The notes beneath the pieces are model-generated. The model ran no database searches. It was not told the origin of the DNA and was given only the letters and a program-made list of their open reading frames with translations. Positions 7,888 through 17,361 of a stretch of DNA of 64,000 nt are shown here, piece by piece; position 1 is the stretch's first letter, and every line of letters starts with the position of its first letter. Both the position numbers and the translations under genes were made by a program. This DNA comes from Mesorhizobium loti R88b (GTDB taxonomy: Bacteria; Pseudomonadota; Alphaproteobacteria; Rhizobiales; Rhizobiaceae): contig NZ_CP033367.1 of assembly GCF_013170845.1 (NCBI RefSeq), forward strand, positions 1,240,001-1,304,000. The letters run 5' to 3'.

Positions 7888-8309
7888 GGAGCAGGTATCA
7901 GGCCGCCCATGCGGCAGACTTCCTTCCATTCGGCCGGGGTGACCGGCTGCACGGAAAGCCGCCCAAGCCGCACCAGCGCCATTTCGGCAAGCTTGGGATT
8001 GGCCTTGACCTGTTCCAGCGTCGGCGGGTTCGGCATGTCCTTGACGGCGCGGATATCGACGCATTCCCAGCGCGGATCGTCCGAAGTGGTGTCGGGGTGC
8101 GCCAGCCCGCAGACCTCGGCGATGCCGACGACGTTCAGCCCCTCATTGGAATGGTAGAAGAAGCCGAGATCGCCGATCTGCATCGCCTTCATGTTGTTGC
8201 GGGCGGCGTAGTTGCGCACGCCGTCCCACTGCGTGCCGGCCTTGCCCTTGGCCTTCAGCATCTCGAAGGAGAACTTGAACGGCTCCGATTTGAACAACCA
8301 GTAGTTCAT
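7884..8309 (-). CDS. EVE domain protein (Thy28-like)
   Basis: A 141-residue single EVE domain, PUA-like fold. It begins MNYWLFKSEP, followed by the conserved WDGVRNYAARNNMKAMQIGDLGFFYHSN and GIAEVCGLAHPD segments. EVE domains bind modified nucleobases in DNA or RNA; in bacteria many are simple housekeeping proteins of unclear role. The core pocket residues (W of WLFKSEP, the WDGVRNY segment, Y and H of FYHSN) are present. The gene lies in the minus-strand run tsaD-gpsA-YciI-EVE-methyltransferase, and its stop codon overlaps the next start. Confidence 0.92.
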   Translation of the reverse strand: MNYWLFKSEPFKFSFEMLKAKGKAGTQWDGVRNYAARNNMKAMQIGDLGFFYHSNEGLNVVGIAEVCGLAHPDTTSDDPRWECVDIRAVKDMPNPPTLEQVKANPKLAEMALVRLGRLSVQPVTPAEWKEVCRMGGLIPAP

Positions 8310-8351
8310 GCCTGTGCTCCTCCTTGCGACGCGCCTTGTCTGCGGCTGGAA

Positions 8352-8648
8352 TTAACTAGCCGCCGGCTTGTTGAACGTCCAGTTCCACTGGCGGATTTCG
8401 ACGCTTTCGAACAGGCCGGCCTTGGCGTAGGGATCGGCGGCCGACAGGGCTTGCGCCGCGGCCAGGTCAGGCGCATCGACAACCACCAGGCTGCCATTGG
8501 GCTTGCCGTCGGCATCGAGGAACGGGCCGGCAAAGGCCAGTTTCTTCTCCGCATTCAGCCCTTCGAGAAAAGCAACATGCACCGGCCGCGTGTCGATGCG
8601 TACCTGCAGGCTTCCGGGCTTGTCCTTGCAAACAAAAGCAAACAGCAT
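8352..8648 (-). CDS. YciI-like protein
   Basis: A 98-residue YciI-domain protein (dimeric ferredoxin-like alpha+beta barrel): MLFAFVCKDKPGS-LQVRIDTRPVHVAFLE at the N-terminus, AGPFLDADGKPNGSLVVVDAPD in the middle, and DPYAKAGLFESVEIRQWNW at the end. The family keeps a His-Asp pair in the pocket; here His24 of RPVHVAFL and the Asp of the SAADPYAKAGLF segment fit. No general enzymatic activity is agreed for the family. The position between gpsA and the EVE gene is widely conserved in Rhizobiales, which suggests a shared transcript. Confidence 0.92.
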   Translation of the reverse strand: MLFAFVCKDKPGSLQVRIDTRPVHVAFLEGLNAEKKLAFAGPFLDADGKPNGSLVVVDAPDLAAAQALSAADPYAKAGLFESVEIRQWNWTFNKPAAS

Positions 8649-8700
8649 GGTCTTTCTCCTGGTCTTCGGTTCGAGGTTGGGGGGCTCAGCTTGGTGGGGA

Positions 8701-9717
8701 TCAATCGTTGGTTTCGGTCTTCAGCGGCCGGGTCATCAAGGCGGTCACGGCCTGGCGGATGGTGATGGTGCCGTCCAGTATGGCCGCGACAGCGGCGATG
8801 ATCGGCGCGTCTATGCCGCGCTCGACGGCGATGCGGGCGGCGATGGCCGCTGTCGGCACGCCCTCGGCAAGCGGCAGGCCGGCAAGCGGTTTACCCTGAC
8901 CGAGTGCCAGCCCATAAGCAAAGTTGCGTGATTGCGCCGATGAACAGGTCAGCAGCAGGTCGCCGAGGCCGGAAAGCCCCATCAAAGTCTCGGGCCTGGC
9001 GCCGAAGGCAGCGCCGATGCGGCGCAGTTCGACGAAGCCGCGGGTCACCATGGCGGCCTGGGCGCTGGCGCCGAGCCCGGCGCCGGTGACGGCGCCCGCG
9101 GCGATGGCAAAGACATTCTTCAGGGCGCCGCCGATCTCGACGCCGATCAGGTCGTCGCTGGAATAGCAGCGCAGGTTTTCGGCCGAAAAGCGGGCAGCAA
9201 GATCGGCCGCCAGGGCCTCGTCGCCGGCCGCGACCACCACCGCTGTCGGCAAGCCGCGGGCGACATCGGTGGCGAAGCTTGGACCCGACAGTGCGGCGAC
9301 CGGATTTCCAGGCAGGATCTCCTCGACGATTGCGGACAGCAAGGCGCCGGTGTCGCGCTCGATGCCCTTGGCGCAAAGGACAAGCGGGACGCCCGAAGGC
9401 ATGTAGTCCTTGGCGGACGCCAGCGTCGCTCGCAGCGATTGCGCAGGCGTCACCGCCAGTACGCAATCGGCGCCTGTGAGCGCCGCCTTGATGTCGGATG
9501 TCGCCTCGATGCCGGGCTCAATCGCAATGCCGGGCAAGTAGCGCGGGTTCTGGCCCTGGCCGATCGCGGCCACGGTTTCCGGGTCGCGCGCGAACAGGCG
9601 CACCGCATGGCCGGCGCGCAGCGTGGCCAGCGCCAGCGCCGTACCCCATGCGCCGCCGCCGAGTACTGTGACGCGCCAGGCTTTTTGGCCCGGCAGGTTC
9701 GCGGCTTCTCCAGTCAT
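8701..9717 (-). CDS. gpsA: NAD(P)-dependent glycerol-3-phosphate dehydrogenase
   Basis: Cytoplasmic enzyme reducing dihydroxyacetone phosphate to sn-glycerol-3-phosphate for phospholipid synthesis; 338 residues, normal length. The N-terminal Rossmann motif is [14 protein letters not shown] (about 16-29). Others are [31 protein letters not shown], the catalytic Lys region [14 protein letters not shown], and [21 protein letters not shown] 9717 overlaps the tsaD stop as ATGA, so translation is coupled to tsaD. The much longer frame upstream lies inside tsaD and is discarded. Confidence 0.97.
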   Translation of the reverse strand: MTGEAANLPGQKAWRVTVLGGGAWGTALALATLRAGHAVRLFARDPETVAAIGQGQNPRYLPGIAIEPGIEATSDIKAALTGADCVLAVTPAQSLRATLASAKDYMPSGVPLVLCAKGIERDTGALLSAIVEEILPGNPVAALSGPSFATDVARGLPTAVVVAAGDEALAADLAARFSAENLRCYSSDDLIGVEIGGALKNVFAIAAGAVTGAGLGASAQAAMVTRGFVELRRIGAAFGARPETLMGLSGLGDLLLTCSSAQSRNFAYGLALGQGKPLAGLPLAEGVPTAAIAARIAVERGIDAPIIAAVAAILDGTITIRQAVTALMTRPLKTETND

Positions 9718-10802
9718 GCCTTGGCTCCGCGCCGGCCGGACCCGATCATCGGTATGGATATGCTGTCCAGCGGCCAGCGCGAGCGTGGCACGAAATCGAA
9801 GCCGTTCTCCTGCGCCAGGCCTTCGCGCAGGCGCTCGATGCCGGCCCAGGCGATCATCGCCGCATTGTCGGTGCACAGCTTCAGCGGCGGCGCGACGAAG
9901 GTGAAGCCGGCGTCAGCGCAAAGCCGCTCCAGCGTCGCCTTGATGGTGCGGTTGGCGGCGACGCCACCGGCGACGACCAGGGCGGGCTTTCTCGTGCCAG
10001 GAAATGTTTGGCTGAAGCGTGCCAGCGCGCGGGAAACGCGGTCTGCCAGCGCATCGGCGACCGCCGCCTGGAACGAGGCACAGATGTCGGCGACGTCCTG
10101 GTCGCTCAAGGGCGCGATGGCCGTCGCGGCCTGGCGCACAGCCGTCTTCAAGCCGGAGAAGGAGAAGTCGGGCTGCGCCGATCCCTTCATCGGGCGCGGG
10201 AAGGCGAAGCGCGTGGCGTCGCCTGATACCGCTGCCTTCTCGACATTCGGCCCGCCGGGATAGGGCAGGCCGAGCATCTTGGCGGTCTTGTCGAAGGCTT
10301 CGCCGAGCGCGTCATCGATGGTGGTGGCCCAGCGCTGATAGTCGCCGACCCCGCGCACGGCGAGGATCTGCGTGTGGCCGCCAGAGACCAGCAGCAGCAG
10401 ATAGGGGAATTCGAGCCCATCGGTCAGCCGCGCCGTCAAGGCATGGCCTTCGAGGTGGTTGATGGCGATAAGCGGCTTGTTCGCTGCCGCGGCGATCGCC
10501 TTGGCCGTCATCAGCCCGACGATCAGGCCGCCGACCAGGCCGGGGCCGGCTGTGGCGGCGATCGCATCGATATCGTCAAGGTCTGTGCCCGAATCGGCAA
10601 GTGCTGCCTCGATGATGCCGTCCAGCGCCTCGACATGGGCGCGCGCGGCGATCTCCGGCACGACACCACCGAAGGCGGCATGCTCCTCGATCTGGGAAAG
10701 CACGACGTTGGACAGGATTTTCGGCGCGGCGTCGCCCTCCAGCGCCACGACGCTGGCGGCGGTTTCGTCACAACTCGTCTCAATGCCCAGAACGCGGATC
10801 AA
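9714..10802 (-). CDS. tsaD: tRNA N6-adenosine threonylcarbamoyltransferase TsaD
   Basis: Catalytic subunit (Kae1/YgjD/Gcp) that transfers the threonylcarbamoyl group to A37 of ANN-decoding tRNAs. The 362-residue ASKHA-fold protein starts [14 protein letters not shown]. The metal-binding histidines are H116 and H120 in [37 protein letters not shown] and the C-terminal [13 protein letters not shown], which carries the last metal ligand Asp, are all present. It is first in the run tsaD-gpsA-YciI-EVE-methyltransferase and diverges from hemC across 98 bp. Confidence 0.97.
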   Translation of the reverse strand: MIRVLGIETSCDETAASVVALEGDAAPKILSNVVLSQIEEHAAFGGVVPEIAARAHVEALDGIIEAALADSGTDLDDIDAIAATAGPGLVGGLIVGLMTAKAIAAAANKPLIAINHLEGHALTARLTDGLEFPYLLLLVSGGHTQILAVRGVGDYQRWATTIDDALGEAFDKTAKMLGLPYPGGPNVEKAAVSGDATRFAFPRPMKGSAQPDFSFSGLKTAVRQAATAIAPLSDQDVADICASFQAAVADALADRVSRALARFSQTFPGTRKPALVVAGGVAANRTIKATLERLCADAGFTFVAPPLKLCTDNAAMIAWAGIERLREGLAQENGFDFVPRSRWPLDSISIPMIGSGRRGAKA

Positions 10803-10833
10803 TTCGTCGCTATTCCCGAAGATTGTATCGTGA

Positions 10834-10857
10834 GGCTTTCCCCTTTAGGAGAAAGCC
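10834..10857. promoter_or_regulatory. Small hairpin in the tsaD/hemC divergent region
   Basis: GGCTTTC (10834-10840) and GAAAGCC (10851-10857) pair around a 10-nt loop in the 98-bp gap between tsaD and hemC. It could be a leader hairpin, an operator or a scrap of an intergenic repeat. No clear -10/-35 pair can be assigned. Confidence 0.3.
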
Positions 10858-10900
10858 CGAAAGGCCTCGCTTGCCCGGGGGTTATCACGGACCGCGCGTC

Positions 10901-11827
10901 ATGCAAACAACCTTGAAAATCGGAACACGCGGCAGCCCGCTGGCGCTGGCCCAGGCGCATGAAACGCAGGCGCGGCTGATGGCCGCGCATGGCCTGCCGG
11001 CGGAGGCGTTCGAAGTGGTCGTTATCTCGACCAGCGGCGACCGCATCCAGGACCGACCACTGTCGGAAGCCGGCGGCAAGGGTCTGTTCACCAAGGAAAT
11101 CGAGGAGGCTCTGCTCGCCGGCGCGATCGACATCGCGGTGCATTCGTCGAAGGACATGCCGACGCAACTGCCCGATGGCCTGGAACTCTCCGCCTTCCTG
11201 CCGCGCGAGGATGCGCGCGACGCTTTTGTCGGCAAGGCGGCGAAGACCATCGCCGAGCTGCCGCGCGGGGCCAAAGTCGGCTCGTCATCGCTCAGGCGGC
11301 AGGCGCTGATCCGCCGCATGCGGCCGGATCTCGACGTGGTGATGTTTCGCGGCAATGTGCAGACGCGGCTGCGCAAGCTGGACGAAGGGGTCGCCGCCGG
11401 CACCATCCTCGCTTATGCCGGGCTGAAGCGGCTCGGCCTGGAGCATGTCGTTACCGACCTGATACCGCTCGACATGTTCCCGCCGGCACCCGGACAAGGC
11501 GCGATCGGCATCGAGACCCGTATCGGCGATCGCGCTGTCGAGAAGATGCTGATCGCCATCCACGATGTGCCGACCGGGCAAGCCTTGGCCTGCGAAAGGG
11601 CCTTCCTCGCGGCGCTCGACGGCTCCTGCCGCACGCCGATCGCCGGCTATGCGGCGATCGAGGCCGGAAAGCTCTCTTTCGCGGGCCTGATCATTTCGCC
11701 CGACGGCACGCAGTCGCACACGGTCGAACTGCAAGGGGCAGCGCAGGATGCCGCCCGCATCGGCGATGAGGCCGCACGGACCGTTCGCGCCAGGGCTGGC
11801 GGAAAATTCTTCGACGGCTGGCTCTGA
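10901..11827 (+). CDS. hemC: Porphobilinogen deaminase (hydroxymethylbilane synthase)
   Basis: Polymerises four porphobilinogens to hydroxymethylbilane in tetrapyrrole synthesis; 308 residues. It starts [15 protein letters not shown]. The catalytic Asp is D85 in HSSKDMPT, the Arg-rich substrate-binding stretch is [10 protein letters not shown], and [11 protein letters not shown] is present. The dipyrromethane cofactor is attached at C243 in [12 protein letters not shown]. The frame opens 26 codons earlier, but ATG 10901 is where family homology begins. hemD follows after 2 bp. Confidence 0.97.
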   Translation: MQTTLKIGTRGSPLALAQAHETQARLMAAHGLPAEAFEVVVISTSGDRIQDRPLSEAGGKGLFTKEIEEALLAGAIDIAVHSSKDMPTQLPDGLELSAFLPREDARDAFVGKAAKTIAELPRGAKVGSSSLRRQALIRRMRPDLDVVMFRGNVQTRLRKLDEGVAAGTILAYAGLKRLGLEHVVTDLIPLDMFPPAPGQGAIGIETRIGDRAVEKMLIAIHDVPTGQALACERAFLAALDGSCRTPIAGYAAIEAGKLSFAGLIISPDGTQSHTVELQGAAQDAARIGDEAARTVRARAGGKFFDGWL

Positions 11828-11829
11828 AC

Positions 11830-12546
11830 ATGCTTCGCGTCCTGGTGACCAGGCCGGAGCCAGGCGCCTCGCGCACGGCGCGGCGGCTTCAGGACATGGG
11901 ATTCCAGCCGATTCTGCTGCCGCTGACCGAAACGACGGCCTTGCCTGCCGTTGCCGGGCTGATCCCCGGCGATGCCGTCGCCGTTGCCGTCACCAGCGCC
12001 AATGCCGTGCGCCATGCCCCAAAGGCGGTCATCGCCGCGCTTGCTGCTCTACCTTGCCATGCCGTGGGAACCAGGACCACTGAGGCGGCCCGCAAGATGG
12101 GATTCTCTTCGGTCATCGAAGGCGCCAGTGATGCCGAGGCGCTGGCCGACAGCATTGCGGCGGCGTTTCCCGGCAAGGCGATCGTCTATCTCTGCGGCCG
12201 CGTGCGGTTTGCGCTGTTTGAGCAGAGGCTGGAAGCGGCAGGGGTCCGGGTACGCGCTGTGGAGACATACGACACGCTTCCGGTGGGATATTCCGACGAG
12301 ACGATCCTGGCGCTTCTGTCGGGTCAAGCGGTCGATGCGGTGCTGCTTTATTCGGCCAAGGCGGGTGCCGCGATGCAGGTCCTGGCCAAACGGCCGGCTT
12401 TGCAAGGCCTCTTTGAAAAGACTTTGTTTTTCGCGCTTTCCGCGCGCATCGCCGCTGCTTTTGACGACAGCGCCGGCAAAGCAATCCGTATTGCGGCGCA
12501 GCCCGACGAGGAGGCGCTGCTGGCGCTTTTGCCGCCGCCCCGCTGA
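11830..12546 (+). CDS. hemD: Uroporphyrinogen-III synthase
   Basis: Cyclises and inverts ring D of hydroxymethylbilane to give uroporphyrinogen III. The 238-residue product shows the bilobal HemD pattern: LVTRPEPGASRTARRLQDMG, AVTSANAVRH, VGTRTTEAARKMGF in the first lobe, YLCGRVRFALFEQRLEAAGV as the hinge-like stretch, and AVLLYSAKAGAAMQVL in the second. HemD is poorly conserved in sequence, so position directly after hemC is strong support. Downstream come the mitofilin-like and hemY genes, the common alphaproteobacterial order. Confidence 0.93.
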   Translation: MLRVLVTRPEPGASRTARRLQDMGFQPILLPLTETTALPAVAGLIPGDAVAVAVTSANAVRHAPKAVIAALAALPCHAVGTRTTEAARKMGFSSVIEGASDAEALADSIAAAFPGKAIVYLCGRVRFALFEQRLEAAGVRVRAVETYDTLPVGYSDETILALLSGQAVDAVLLYSAKAGAAMQVLAKRPALQGLFEKTLFFALSARIAAAFDDSAGKAIRIAAQPDEEALLALLPPPR

Positions 12547-12655
12547 CCCGCGTCATCACACCGCCCCTTTTCACCGCTTGGTGATGTGCTAGACCCTTTC
12601 TGAACCATCATGCGCCGCCAGGCGTTGAGACGAAGCGAATTTGCGGAGCCCCGGC

Positions 12656-14146
12656 ATGGTCAAGACGCCGAAGATGCGACACTCGAAAAGCCGCCGCGAG
12701 CCGGTGACCATCGATCTCGAACCGGGCGCCGTCTCCCGCATCGTCGACGAGGCTGCGGCGACGTCTCCGGCGGCAACCGAAGAAGCCCCAGCGGACGCCA
12801 TAGCGGTGGAACCTTCCCAAGCGGATGTTCCCGAAGAGCCGGTGCATGCGGACCAGGTCGATCTCGAACCCTGGGAGCACTCCGATGCCGCGACGGCCGG
12901 GGCGGCCGAGGCGGAAACGCCGGCAGAGGCTGAGGCCAAAGCCGCCGAGCCGGAGCTGCCCTATCCCGGTTCGGATGCGGCGCCCAGCCGCACCAAGGCT
13001 ACTTCCGATTACAATTTCGAGGATGCGTCGGCCAAGCGCGTCGACGACAGCAAGGCAAAAACCGAGACACGGGAGGACAAGATGGCGCCGACACCTCCTT
13101 CGGCAAAGCGTGGCGGCGTCAACGGGATCGCCGCCGGCATCATCGGCGGTGTCATCGCGCTGGTCGGCGCCGGCGGCCTGCAGTTTGCCGGCCTGCTCGG
13201 CGCACCGGGTTCCGGCGCCGGTGTCTCGCTCGACGGCGTCAACGGCGAGATCGCTTCGCTGAAGAGCGAAATCGCCGGGCTGAAGGAAGCCGGCGGCAGC
13301 GGCGATGCAACGGCCAAGCTGGTCGGGCTTTCCTCGGGCCTGGAGCAGGTAAAGGCCGACGTAGCCGCGTTGAAATCGGCGGTCGCATCCGGCGGCGCGG
13401 GCGACAATGCCGGGCTCGCCGCGCTGGGCGACAAGGTCACGCAGATCGAAACCGCGGTCGCCGCCCTCGGCAAGGCCGGCGGCGCGGCGCCGGTCGATCT
13501 CGGCCCGCTCAACGAGAAGCTGTCCGGTCTCGATGCGCTGGTGAAATCAACGGGCGAGGCGGCGAAGGCGCAGGATGGCCGGCTCACCGCGCTGGAACAG
13601 TCGGTGTCGCAGCTCTCCGGCAAGGTCGAGGCCGCGGCCGGACAGCCGAAGATCGCGCTCGCCATCGCCGCGTCGGCCTTGAAGTCGGCGCTCGAACGCG
13701 GCGCGCCGTTCTCGGCCGAACTCGATACGCTGGCCGCGATTTCACCCAACGCGCCGGAACTCGCGACCTTGCGGCCGTATGCCGAGAAGGGCGTGCCCAC
13801 CCGCACCGAGATCGCCGCGCAGATGGATGCCGCCGCCAATGCGATGGTCGTAGCCGCAACGCCGGTCGATCAGAATGCCGGCTTCCTGCAGAATCTGATG
13901 TCGAGTGCCGAATCGCTGGTCAAGGTCCGGCCGATCGGCGCCGTCGAAGGTGCTGGTGCGCCGGAAACCGTGGCGCGCATGGAGGTGGCGGTCACCCAGG
14001 GCGACTATGCCAAGGCGCTCAGCGAGTACAATTCGCTGCCCGAGGCCGTGAAGGCTGCAGGGGCTGAATTTGCCGGCAAACTGAAGGCGCGCATTGAAGT
14101 CGAAACCCAGGTCGACACGCTGATCTCCAGCGCGATGAAGGCATGA
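12656..14146 (+). CDS. Mitofilin/Mic60-like inner-membrane protein
   Basis: A 496-residue protein matching the alphaproteobacterial mitofilin (Mic60, COG4223) group. It has a long acidic, Ala/Glu/Pro-rich cytoplasmic N-terminus (1-~150), one transmembrane helix (about 156-181, GIAAGIIGGVIALVGAGG), then a coiled-coil periplasmic region of repeated Ala/Leu/Lys heptads (~190-335). The conserved C-terminal domain follows (ALAIAASALKSALERGAPF, EYNSLPEAVKAAGAEFA). In mitochondria Mic60 shapes crista junctions; bacterial versions have been tied to intracytoplasmic membranes and outer-membrane contact. Location between hemD and hemY is typical. The start at 12656 is preferred over a TTG five codons upstream. 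Confidence 0.88.
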   Translation: MVKTPKMRHSKSRREPVTIDLEPGAVSRIVDEAAATSPAATEEAPADAIAVEPSQADVPEEPVHADQVDLEPWEHSDAATAGAAEAETPAEAEAKAAEPELPYPGSDAAPSRTKATSDYNFEDASAKRVDDSKAKTETREDKMAPTPPSAKRGGVNGIAAGIIGGVIALVGAGGLQFAGLLGAPGSGAGVSLDGVNGEIASLKSEIAGLKEAGGSGDATAKLVGLSSGLEQVKADVAALKSAVASGGAGDNAGLAALGDKVTQIETAVAALGKAGGAAPVDLGPLNEKLSGLDALVKSTGEAAKAQDGRLTALEQSVSQLSGKVEAAAGQPKIALAIAASALKSALERGAPFSAELDTLAAISPNAPELATLRPYAEKGVPTRTEIAAQMDAAANAMVVAATPVDQNAGFLQNLMSSAESLVKVRPIGAVEGAGAPETVARMEVAVTQGDYAKALSEYNSLPEAVKAAGAEFAGKLKARIEVETQVDTLISSAMKA

Positions 14147-14156
14147 GGGCAACACG

Positions 14157-15746
14157 ATGATCCGCCTGCTCGTCTTCCTCATCGTCGTCTTCGCGCTCGG
14201 GCTGGGCTTTGCCTGGCTGGCCGATCGGCCGGGCGACATGGTCGTTACCTTCAACGGCTACCAGTACCAGGTCAGCCTGATGGTGGCGGCGGTGGCCGTC
14301 GTTGCCGTGGTCGCCGGGGTGATGATCCTGTGGTGGCTGATCAAGTCGCTGTGGAACAGCCCCTACACCATCTCCCGCTATTTCCGCGTACGGCGCCGCG
14401 ACCGTGGCTATCAGGCGCTGTCGACGGGCATGATCGCCGCCGGCGCCGGCGACGGTGCGCTGGCGCGCAAGAAGACCAAGGAAGCGGCCAAGCTGATCCG
14501 TTCCGACCAGGAGCCGCTGATCCATCTGCTGGAGGCGCAGGCATCGCTGCTCGAAGGCGACCATGAAGGGGCGCGCCAAAAATTCGAGAGCATGCTCGAC
14601 GATCCCGAAATGCGGCTGCTTGGCCTGCGTGGTCTGTACCTCGAAGCCGAACGGCTCGGTGACCGCAACGCCGCCCGGCACTATGCCGGCCGTGCCGCCG
14701 CAGTGGCGCCGCAACTGGCCTGGGCGGCCGAATCGACGCTTGAGGAGCTGGCTGCGCGCGGCGACTGGGACGGCGCACTGAAGCTGGTCGATGCGCAGAA
14801 GTCGACACGCCAGATCGAACGCGACGCCGCCAACCGCCGCCGCGCCGTGCTGTTGACCGCCAAGGCGCAATCGCTGGCCGACAGCGATCCCGCTGCCGCC
14901 AGGACAGCGGCGATCGAGGCCAACAAGCTGCAACCGGACTTTGCGCCGGCCGCCGTTGCCGCGGCTGCCGCACTGTTCAAACAGAACGACGTGCGCAAGG
15001 GCTCGAAGATCCTCGAAGCCGCCTGGAAGGCCGAGCCGCATCCGGAGATCGCCGAGCTCTATACGCATGCCCGTCCGGGCGACGCCGTGCTCGACCGGCT
15101 CAACCGGGCGAAGAAGCTGCAGGAGATGAAGAAGAACCACGCAGAATCGTCGATGACAGTGGCGCGTGCCGCGCTCGACGCGCAGGATTTTTCGACCGCG
15201 CGACGTGAGGCCGAGGCCGCGATCCGGATGGACCGCCGCGAAGGCGCCTATCTGCTGCTGGCCGATATCGAGGAAGCCGAGACCGGCGACCAGGGCAAGG
15301 TGCGGCAGCTGCTGTCCAAGGCGGTGCGGGCGCCGCGCGACCCGGCCTGGGTGGCCGATGGCGTCGTTTCGGAGCGCTGGGCACCGGTATCGCCGGTCAC
15401 CGGACGGCTCGATGCCTTCGAGTGGCGGGCGCCGATGGAACGGCTTGGCCAGTTGATCGACAGCCGCGAGGACGCGCCGGAAGCCGCCGTTGCGGCTATC
15501 GAAGCTCCGGCGAGGCCAGAAAAGCCGATCGATGTGATTGATCATTCCGCCCCGGGCAGCGAGGGCAAGCGAGCCGAGAGCCACGAAGACCACGTCACGC
15601 CGGTCACGGCTGCAGCCTTTGCCGCCATACCGGCCGATGCCGAGGCGGTCGAGCCGGCGGAAGAACTGACGCGCCTGCCGGATGATCCGGGCGTCGATCC
15701 GGACGAGGAAGCGGAAAAGTCGCCGCGCCGGTTCCGGCTGTTTTGA
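14157..15746 (+). CDS. hemY: HemY-like TPR membrane protein
   Basis: A 529-residue inner-membrane protein of the HemY_N plus TPR type. Two N-terminal helices (about 1-22, MIRLLVFLIVVFALGLGF; and about 42-62, VAAVAVVAVVAGVMILWWL) frame DRPGDMVVTFNGYQYQ. The SPYTISRYFRVRRRDRGYQALSTGMIA signature and TPR-like helical pairs follow to about residue 400. The acidic, Pro/Ala-rich C-terminal tail (from ~440) is low complexity. Despite the name it is not the protoporphyrinogen oxidase HemY of Bacillus; its precise role in heme synthesis is unresolved. It starts 10 bp after the mitofilin gene. Confidence 0.93.
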   Translation: MIRLLVFLIVVFALGLGFAWLADRPGDMVVTFNGYQYQVSLMVAAVAVVAVVAGVMILWWLIKSLWNSPYTISRYFRVRRRDRGYQALSTGMIAAGAGDGALARKKTKEAAKLIRSDQEPLIHLLEAQASLLEGDHEGARQKFESMLDDPEMRLLGLRGLYLEAERLGDRNAARHYAGRAAAVAPQLAWAAESTLEELAARGDWDGALKLVDAQKSTRQIERDAANRRRAVLLTAKAQSLADSDPAAARTAAIEANKLQPDFAPAAVAAAAALFKQNDVRKGSKILEAAWKAEPHPEIAELYTHARPGDAVLDRLNRAKKLQEMKKNHAESSMTVARAALDAQDFSTARREAEAAIRMDRREGAYLLLADIEEAETGDQGKVRQLLSKAVRAPRDPAWVADGVVSERWAPVSPVTGRLDAFEWRAPMERLGQLIDSREDAPEAAVAAIEAPARPEKPIDVIDHSAPGSEGKRAESHEDHVTPVTAAAFAAIPADAEAVEPAEELTRLPDDPGVDPDEEAEKSPRRFRLF

Positions 15747-15777
15747 TTTGGCCATTAGGCCGTTTGGGAATGGATTG

Positions 15778-16257
15778 ATGTTCGAACGCGTTCTTTCGTT
15801 TCTCAGGGATTTGCCAACCGGCGCCGGCACGCACACAAGCACGGATGATCCGCGCGTCGCGGCGTCGGCATTGCTCTATCATGTGATGAACGCCGATGGC
15901 GTGCGCCAGGATGTCGAGTGGGAACGGTTCAAGGCGGTGCTTGCCGAAAGCTACTCGATCAGCGGTGCCGAACTCGAAGCGCTGGCCGCCGCCGGCGAGC
16001 AAGCCGACAATGAGGCGATCGACCTCTATGCCTTCACCAGCGTGCTCAAGCGCCATCTCGACGCGGACGGACGCAAGGCCTTTATCGGGCTGATGTGGGA
16101 GATCGTCTATGCCGATGGCGAACTGCACGAGCTCGAGGACAATACTGTGTGGCGCGTCGCCGAGCTGATCGGCGTCGAGCGTCACGACCGGGTCGAGGCG
16201 CGCCGAAAGGCGGCGGCGCAAGCGCCGGGTGCGCGTGGCATTTCAAGCGACGAATAG
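15778..16257 (+). CDS. TerB-like (DjlA N-terminal type) protein
   Basis: A 159-residue all-helical TerB-family protein. The paired acidic motifs HVMNADGVRQDVEWERF and MWEIVYADGELHELED are the family's likely metal-binding sites. Family members are linked to tellurite resistance and membrane-associated stress complexes, but in this setting, 31 bp after hemY and 18 bp before a GATase gene, the function is unknown. Rhizobial annotations usually call it a hypothetical or TerB protein. The ATG at 15778 is chosen because homology begins at MFERVLSFLRDL; the upstream in-frame part overlaps hemY. Confidence 0.88.
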   Translation: MFERVLSFLRDLPTGAGTHTSTDDPRVAASALLYHVMNADGVRQDVEWERFKAVLAESYSISGAELEALAAAGEQADNEAIDLYAFTSVLKRHLDADGRKAFIGLMWEIVYADGELHELEDNTVWRVAELIGVERHDRVEARRKAAAQAPGARGISSDE

Positions 16258-16275
16258 ACGGGATCTCGCCTGACG

Positions 16276-16992
16276 ATGCCGCGCCAAACGAGTTCGAAGC
16301 CAAAAATCCTGATCGTGCTGCATCAGGAGAATTCGAGCCCGGGCCGCGTCGGCCACATGCTCATAGAAGAGGGTTTTGAACTCGACATCCGCCGCCCGCC
16401 GCTGGGCGATGCCTTGCCGGAGACGCTGGATGGCCATGCCGGTACGGTTGTGTTCGGCGGCCCGATGAGCGCCAATGATGAGGACGAGTTCGTCCGCCGC
16501 GAGACCAACTGGCTGGACATTCCGCTCAGGGAGAACCGGCCATGCCTCGGCATCTGCCTCGGCGCGCAGATGCTGGTCAATCACCTCGGCGGCAAGGTCG
16601 AGGGTCACGGTGAGGGTCTGGTCGAGATCGGCTGGTATCCGCTGAAGGCGACCGAAGCGGGCAAGAAACTCCTGCACTGGCCCGAAATGGTCTACCAGTT
16701 CCACCGCGAAGGCTTCTCACTGCCGAAGGACGCCACACTTCTGGCGACGGCCGAGACCTATCCCAACCAGGCCTTCCGCTACGGCGACAATGCCTGGGGC
16801 ATCCAGTTCCATGGCGAACTGACGCGCGTGATGATGCATCGCTGGGTGGTGCGCGGCGCGCATCGCTTCGAGTTGCCGGGCGCACAGCCCGGCCGCGATC
16901 ATCTCGGCGGCCGGCTGATCTGGGACATGCACCTGAAGCGCTGGCTGGACGAGTTCCTGCGCATGATCTTCGGCAGGGCGGCGGCGCGGTAG
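16276..16992 (+). CDS. Class I glutamine amidotransferase, GMP-synthase-like
   Basis: A 238-residue stand-alone triad GATase domain. The nucleophile is C94 in CLGICLGAQMLV, the oxyanion-type strand is GTVVFGGPMSANDEDE, and the catalytic His is in WGIQFHGELT. There is no synthetase domain, so it is not GuaA itself. Such proteins either hydrolyse gamma-glutamyl compounds or serve an unknown partner. The C-terminus (HLKRWLDEFLRMIFGR) is amphipathic. It ends the hem operon and meets the NIPSNAP gene end to end. Confidence 0.9.
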   Translation: MPRQTSSKPKILIVLHQENSSPGRVGHMLIEEGFELDIRRPPLGDALPETLDGHAGTVVFGGPMSANDEDEFVRRETNWLDIPLRENRPCLGICLGAQMLVNHLGGKVEGHGEGLVEIGWYPLKATEAGKKLLHWPEMVYQFHREGFSLPKDATLLATAETYPNQAFRYGDNAWGIQFHGELTRVMMHRWVVRGAHRFELPGAQPGRDHLGGRLIWDMHLKRWLDEFLRMIFGRAAAR

Positions 16993-17014
16993 CCCCCTCT
17001 CTTCCGGTAACTCT

Positions 17015-17323
17015 CTAGGGTTCGAGCACCGGCCTCATGAAGCTGCGCTCATAGCTGAGAATGCTGCGATTGCGCTTTTCCGTTTCATACACTTCCTGGC
17101 ATTCCGGGTCGGCAGCCATCCGCTTGCGATAGTCCTCGTAGTCGGCAAGGCTCGGAAAGGTGAACATCGCATAGGCGATGTTGTTCGCCCCTTCGCTCGG
17201 AAGGAAATAGCCATGATGGTTTCCGCCGAGGCGATTGACCAGACCGATCCAGCGGCGGCCATAGTCTTCAAACTCGGCAAGCTTGTAAGGGTCGATGACA
17301 TATTTCAGGTAACAGGTGATCAT
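17015..17323 (-). CDS. NIPSNAP family protein
   Basis: A 102-residue ferredoxin-like NIPSNAP domain: MITCYLKYVIDPYKLAEFEDYGRRW, LGGNHHGYFLPSEGANNIAYAMF and DYEDYRKRMAADPECQEV. The family is a dimeric alpha/beta barrel related to monooxygenase-type ABM domains; bacterial members have mostly unknown roles. It lies 38 bp downstream of an MFS transporter gene on the same strand and is probably cotranscribed. ATG 17323 is preceded by AGGAGCTCC. A much longer frame through it lies inside the transporter gene and is discarded. Confidence 0.9.
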   Translation of the reverse strand: MITCYLKYVIDPYKLAEFEDYGRRWIGLVNRLGGNHHGYFLPSEGANNIAYAMFTFPSLADYEDYRKRMAADPECQEVYETEKRNRSILSYERSFMRPVLEP

Positions 17324-17361
17324 GGGAGCTCCTGTGACAGGGTGATGGATCTTGCTGAGTG

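Noticed and set aside
14019..15842. 607-codon open frame antisense to hemY
   Set aside because: Mirror of a GC-rich coding gene; the translation is repetitive Arg/His/Gln/Gly with no domain, while hemY on the plus strand has clear family motifs.
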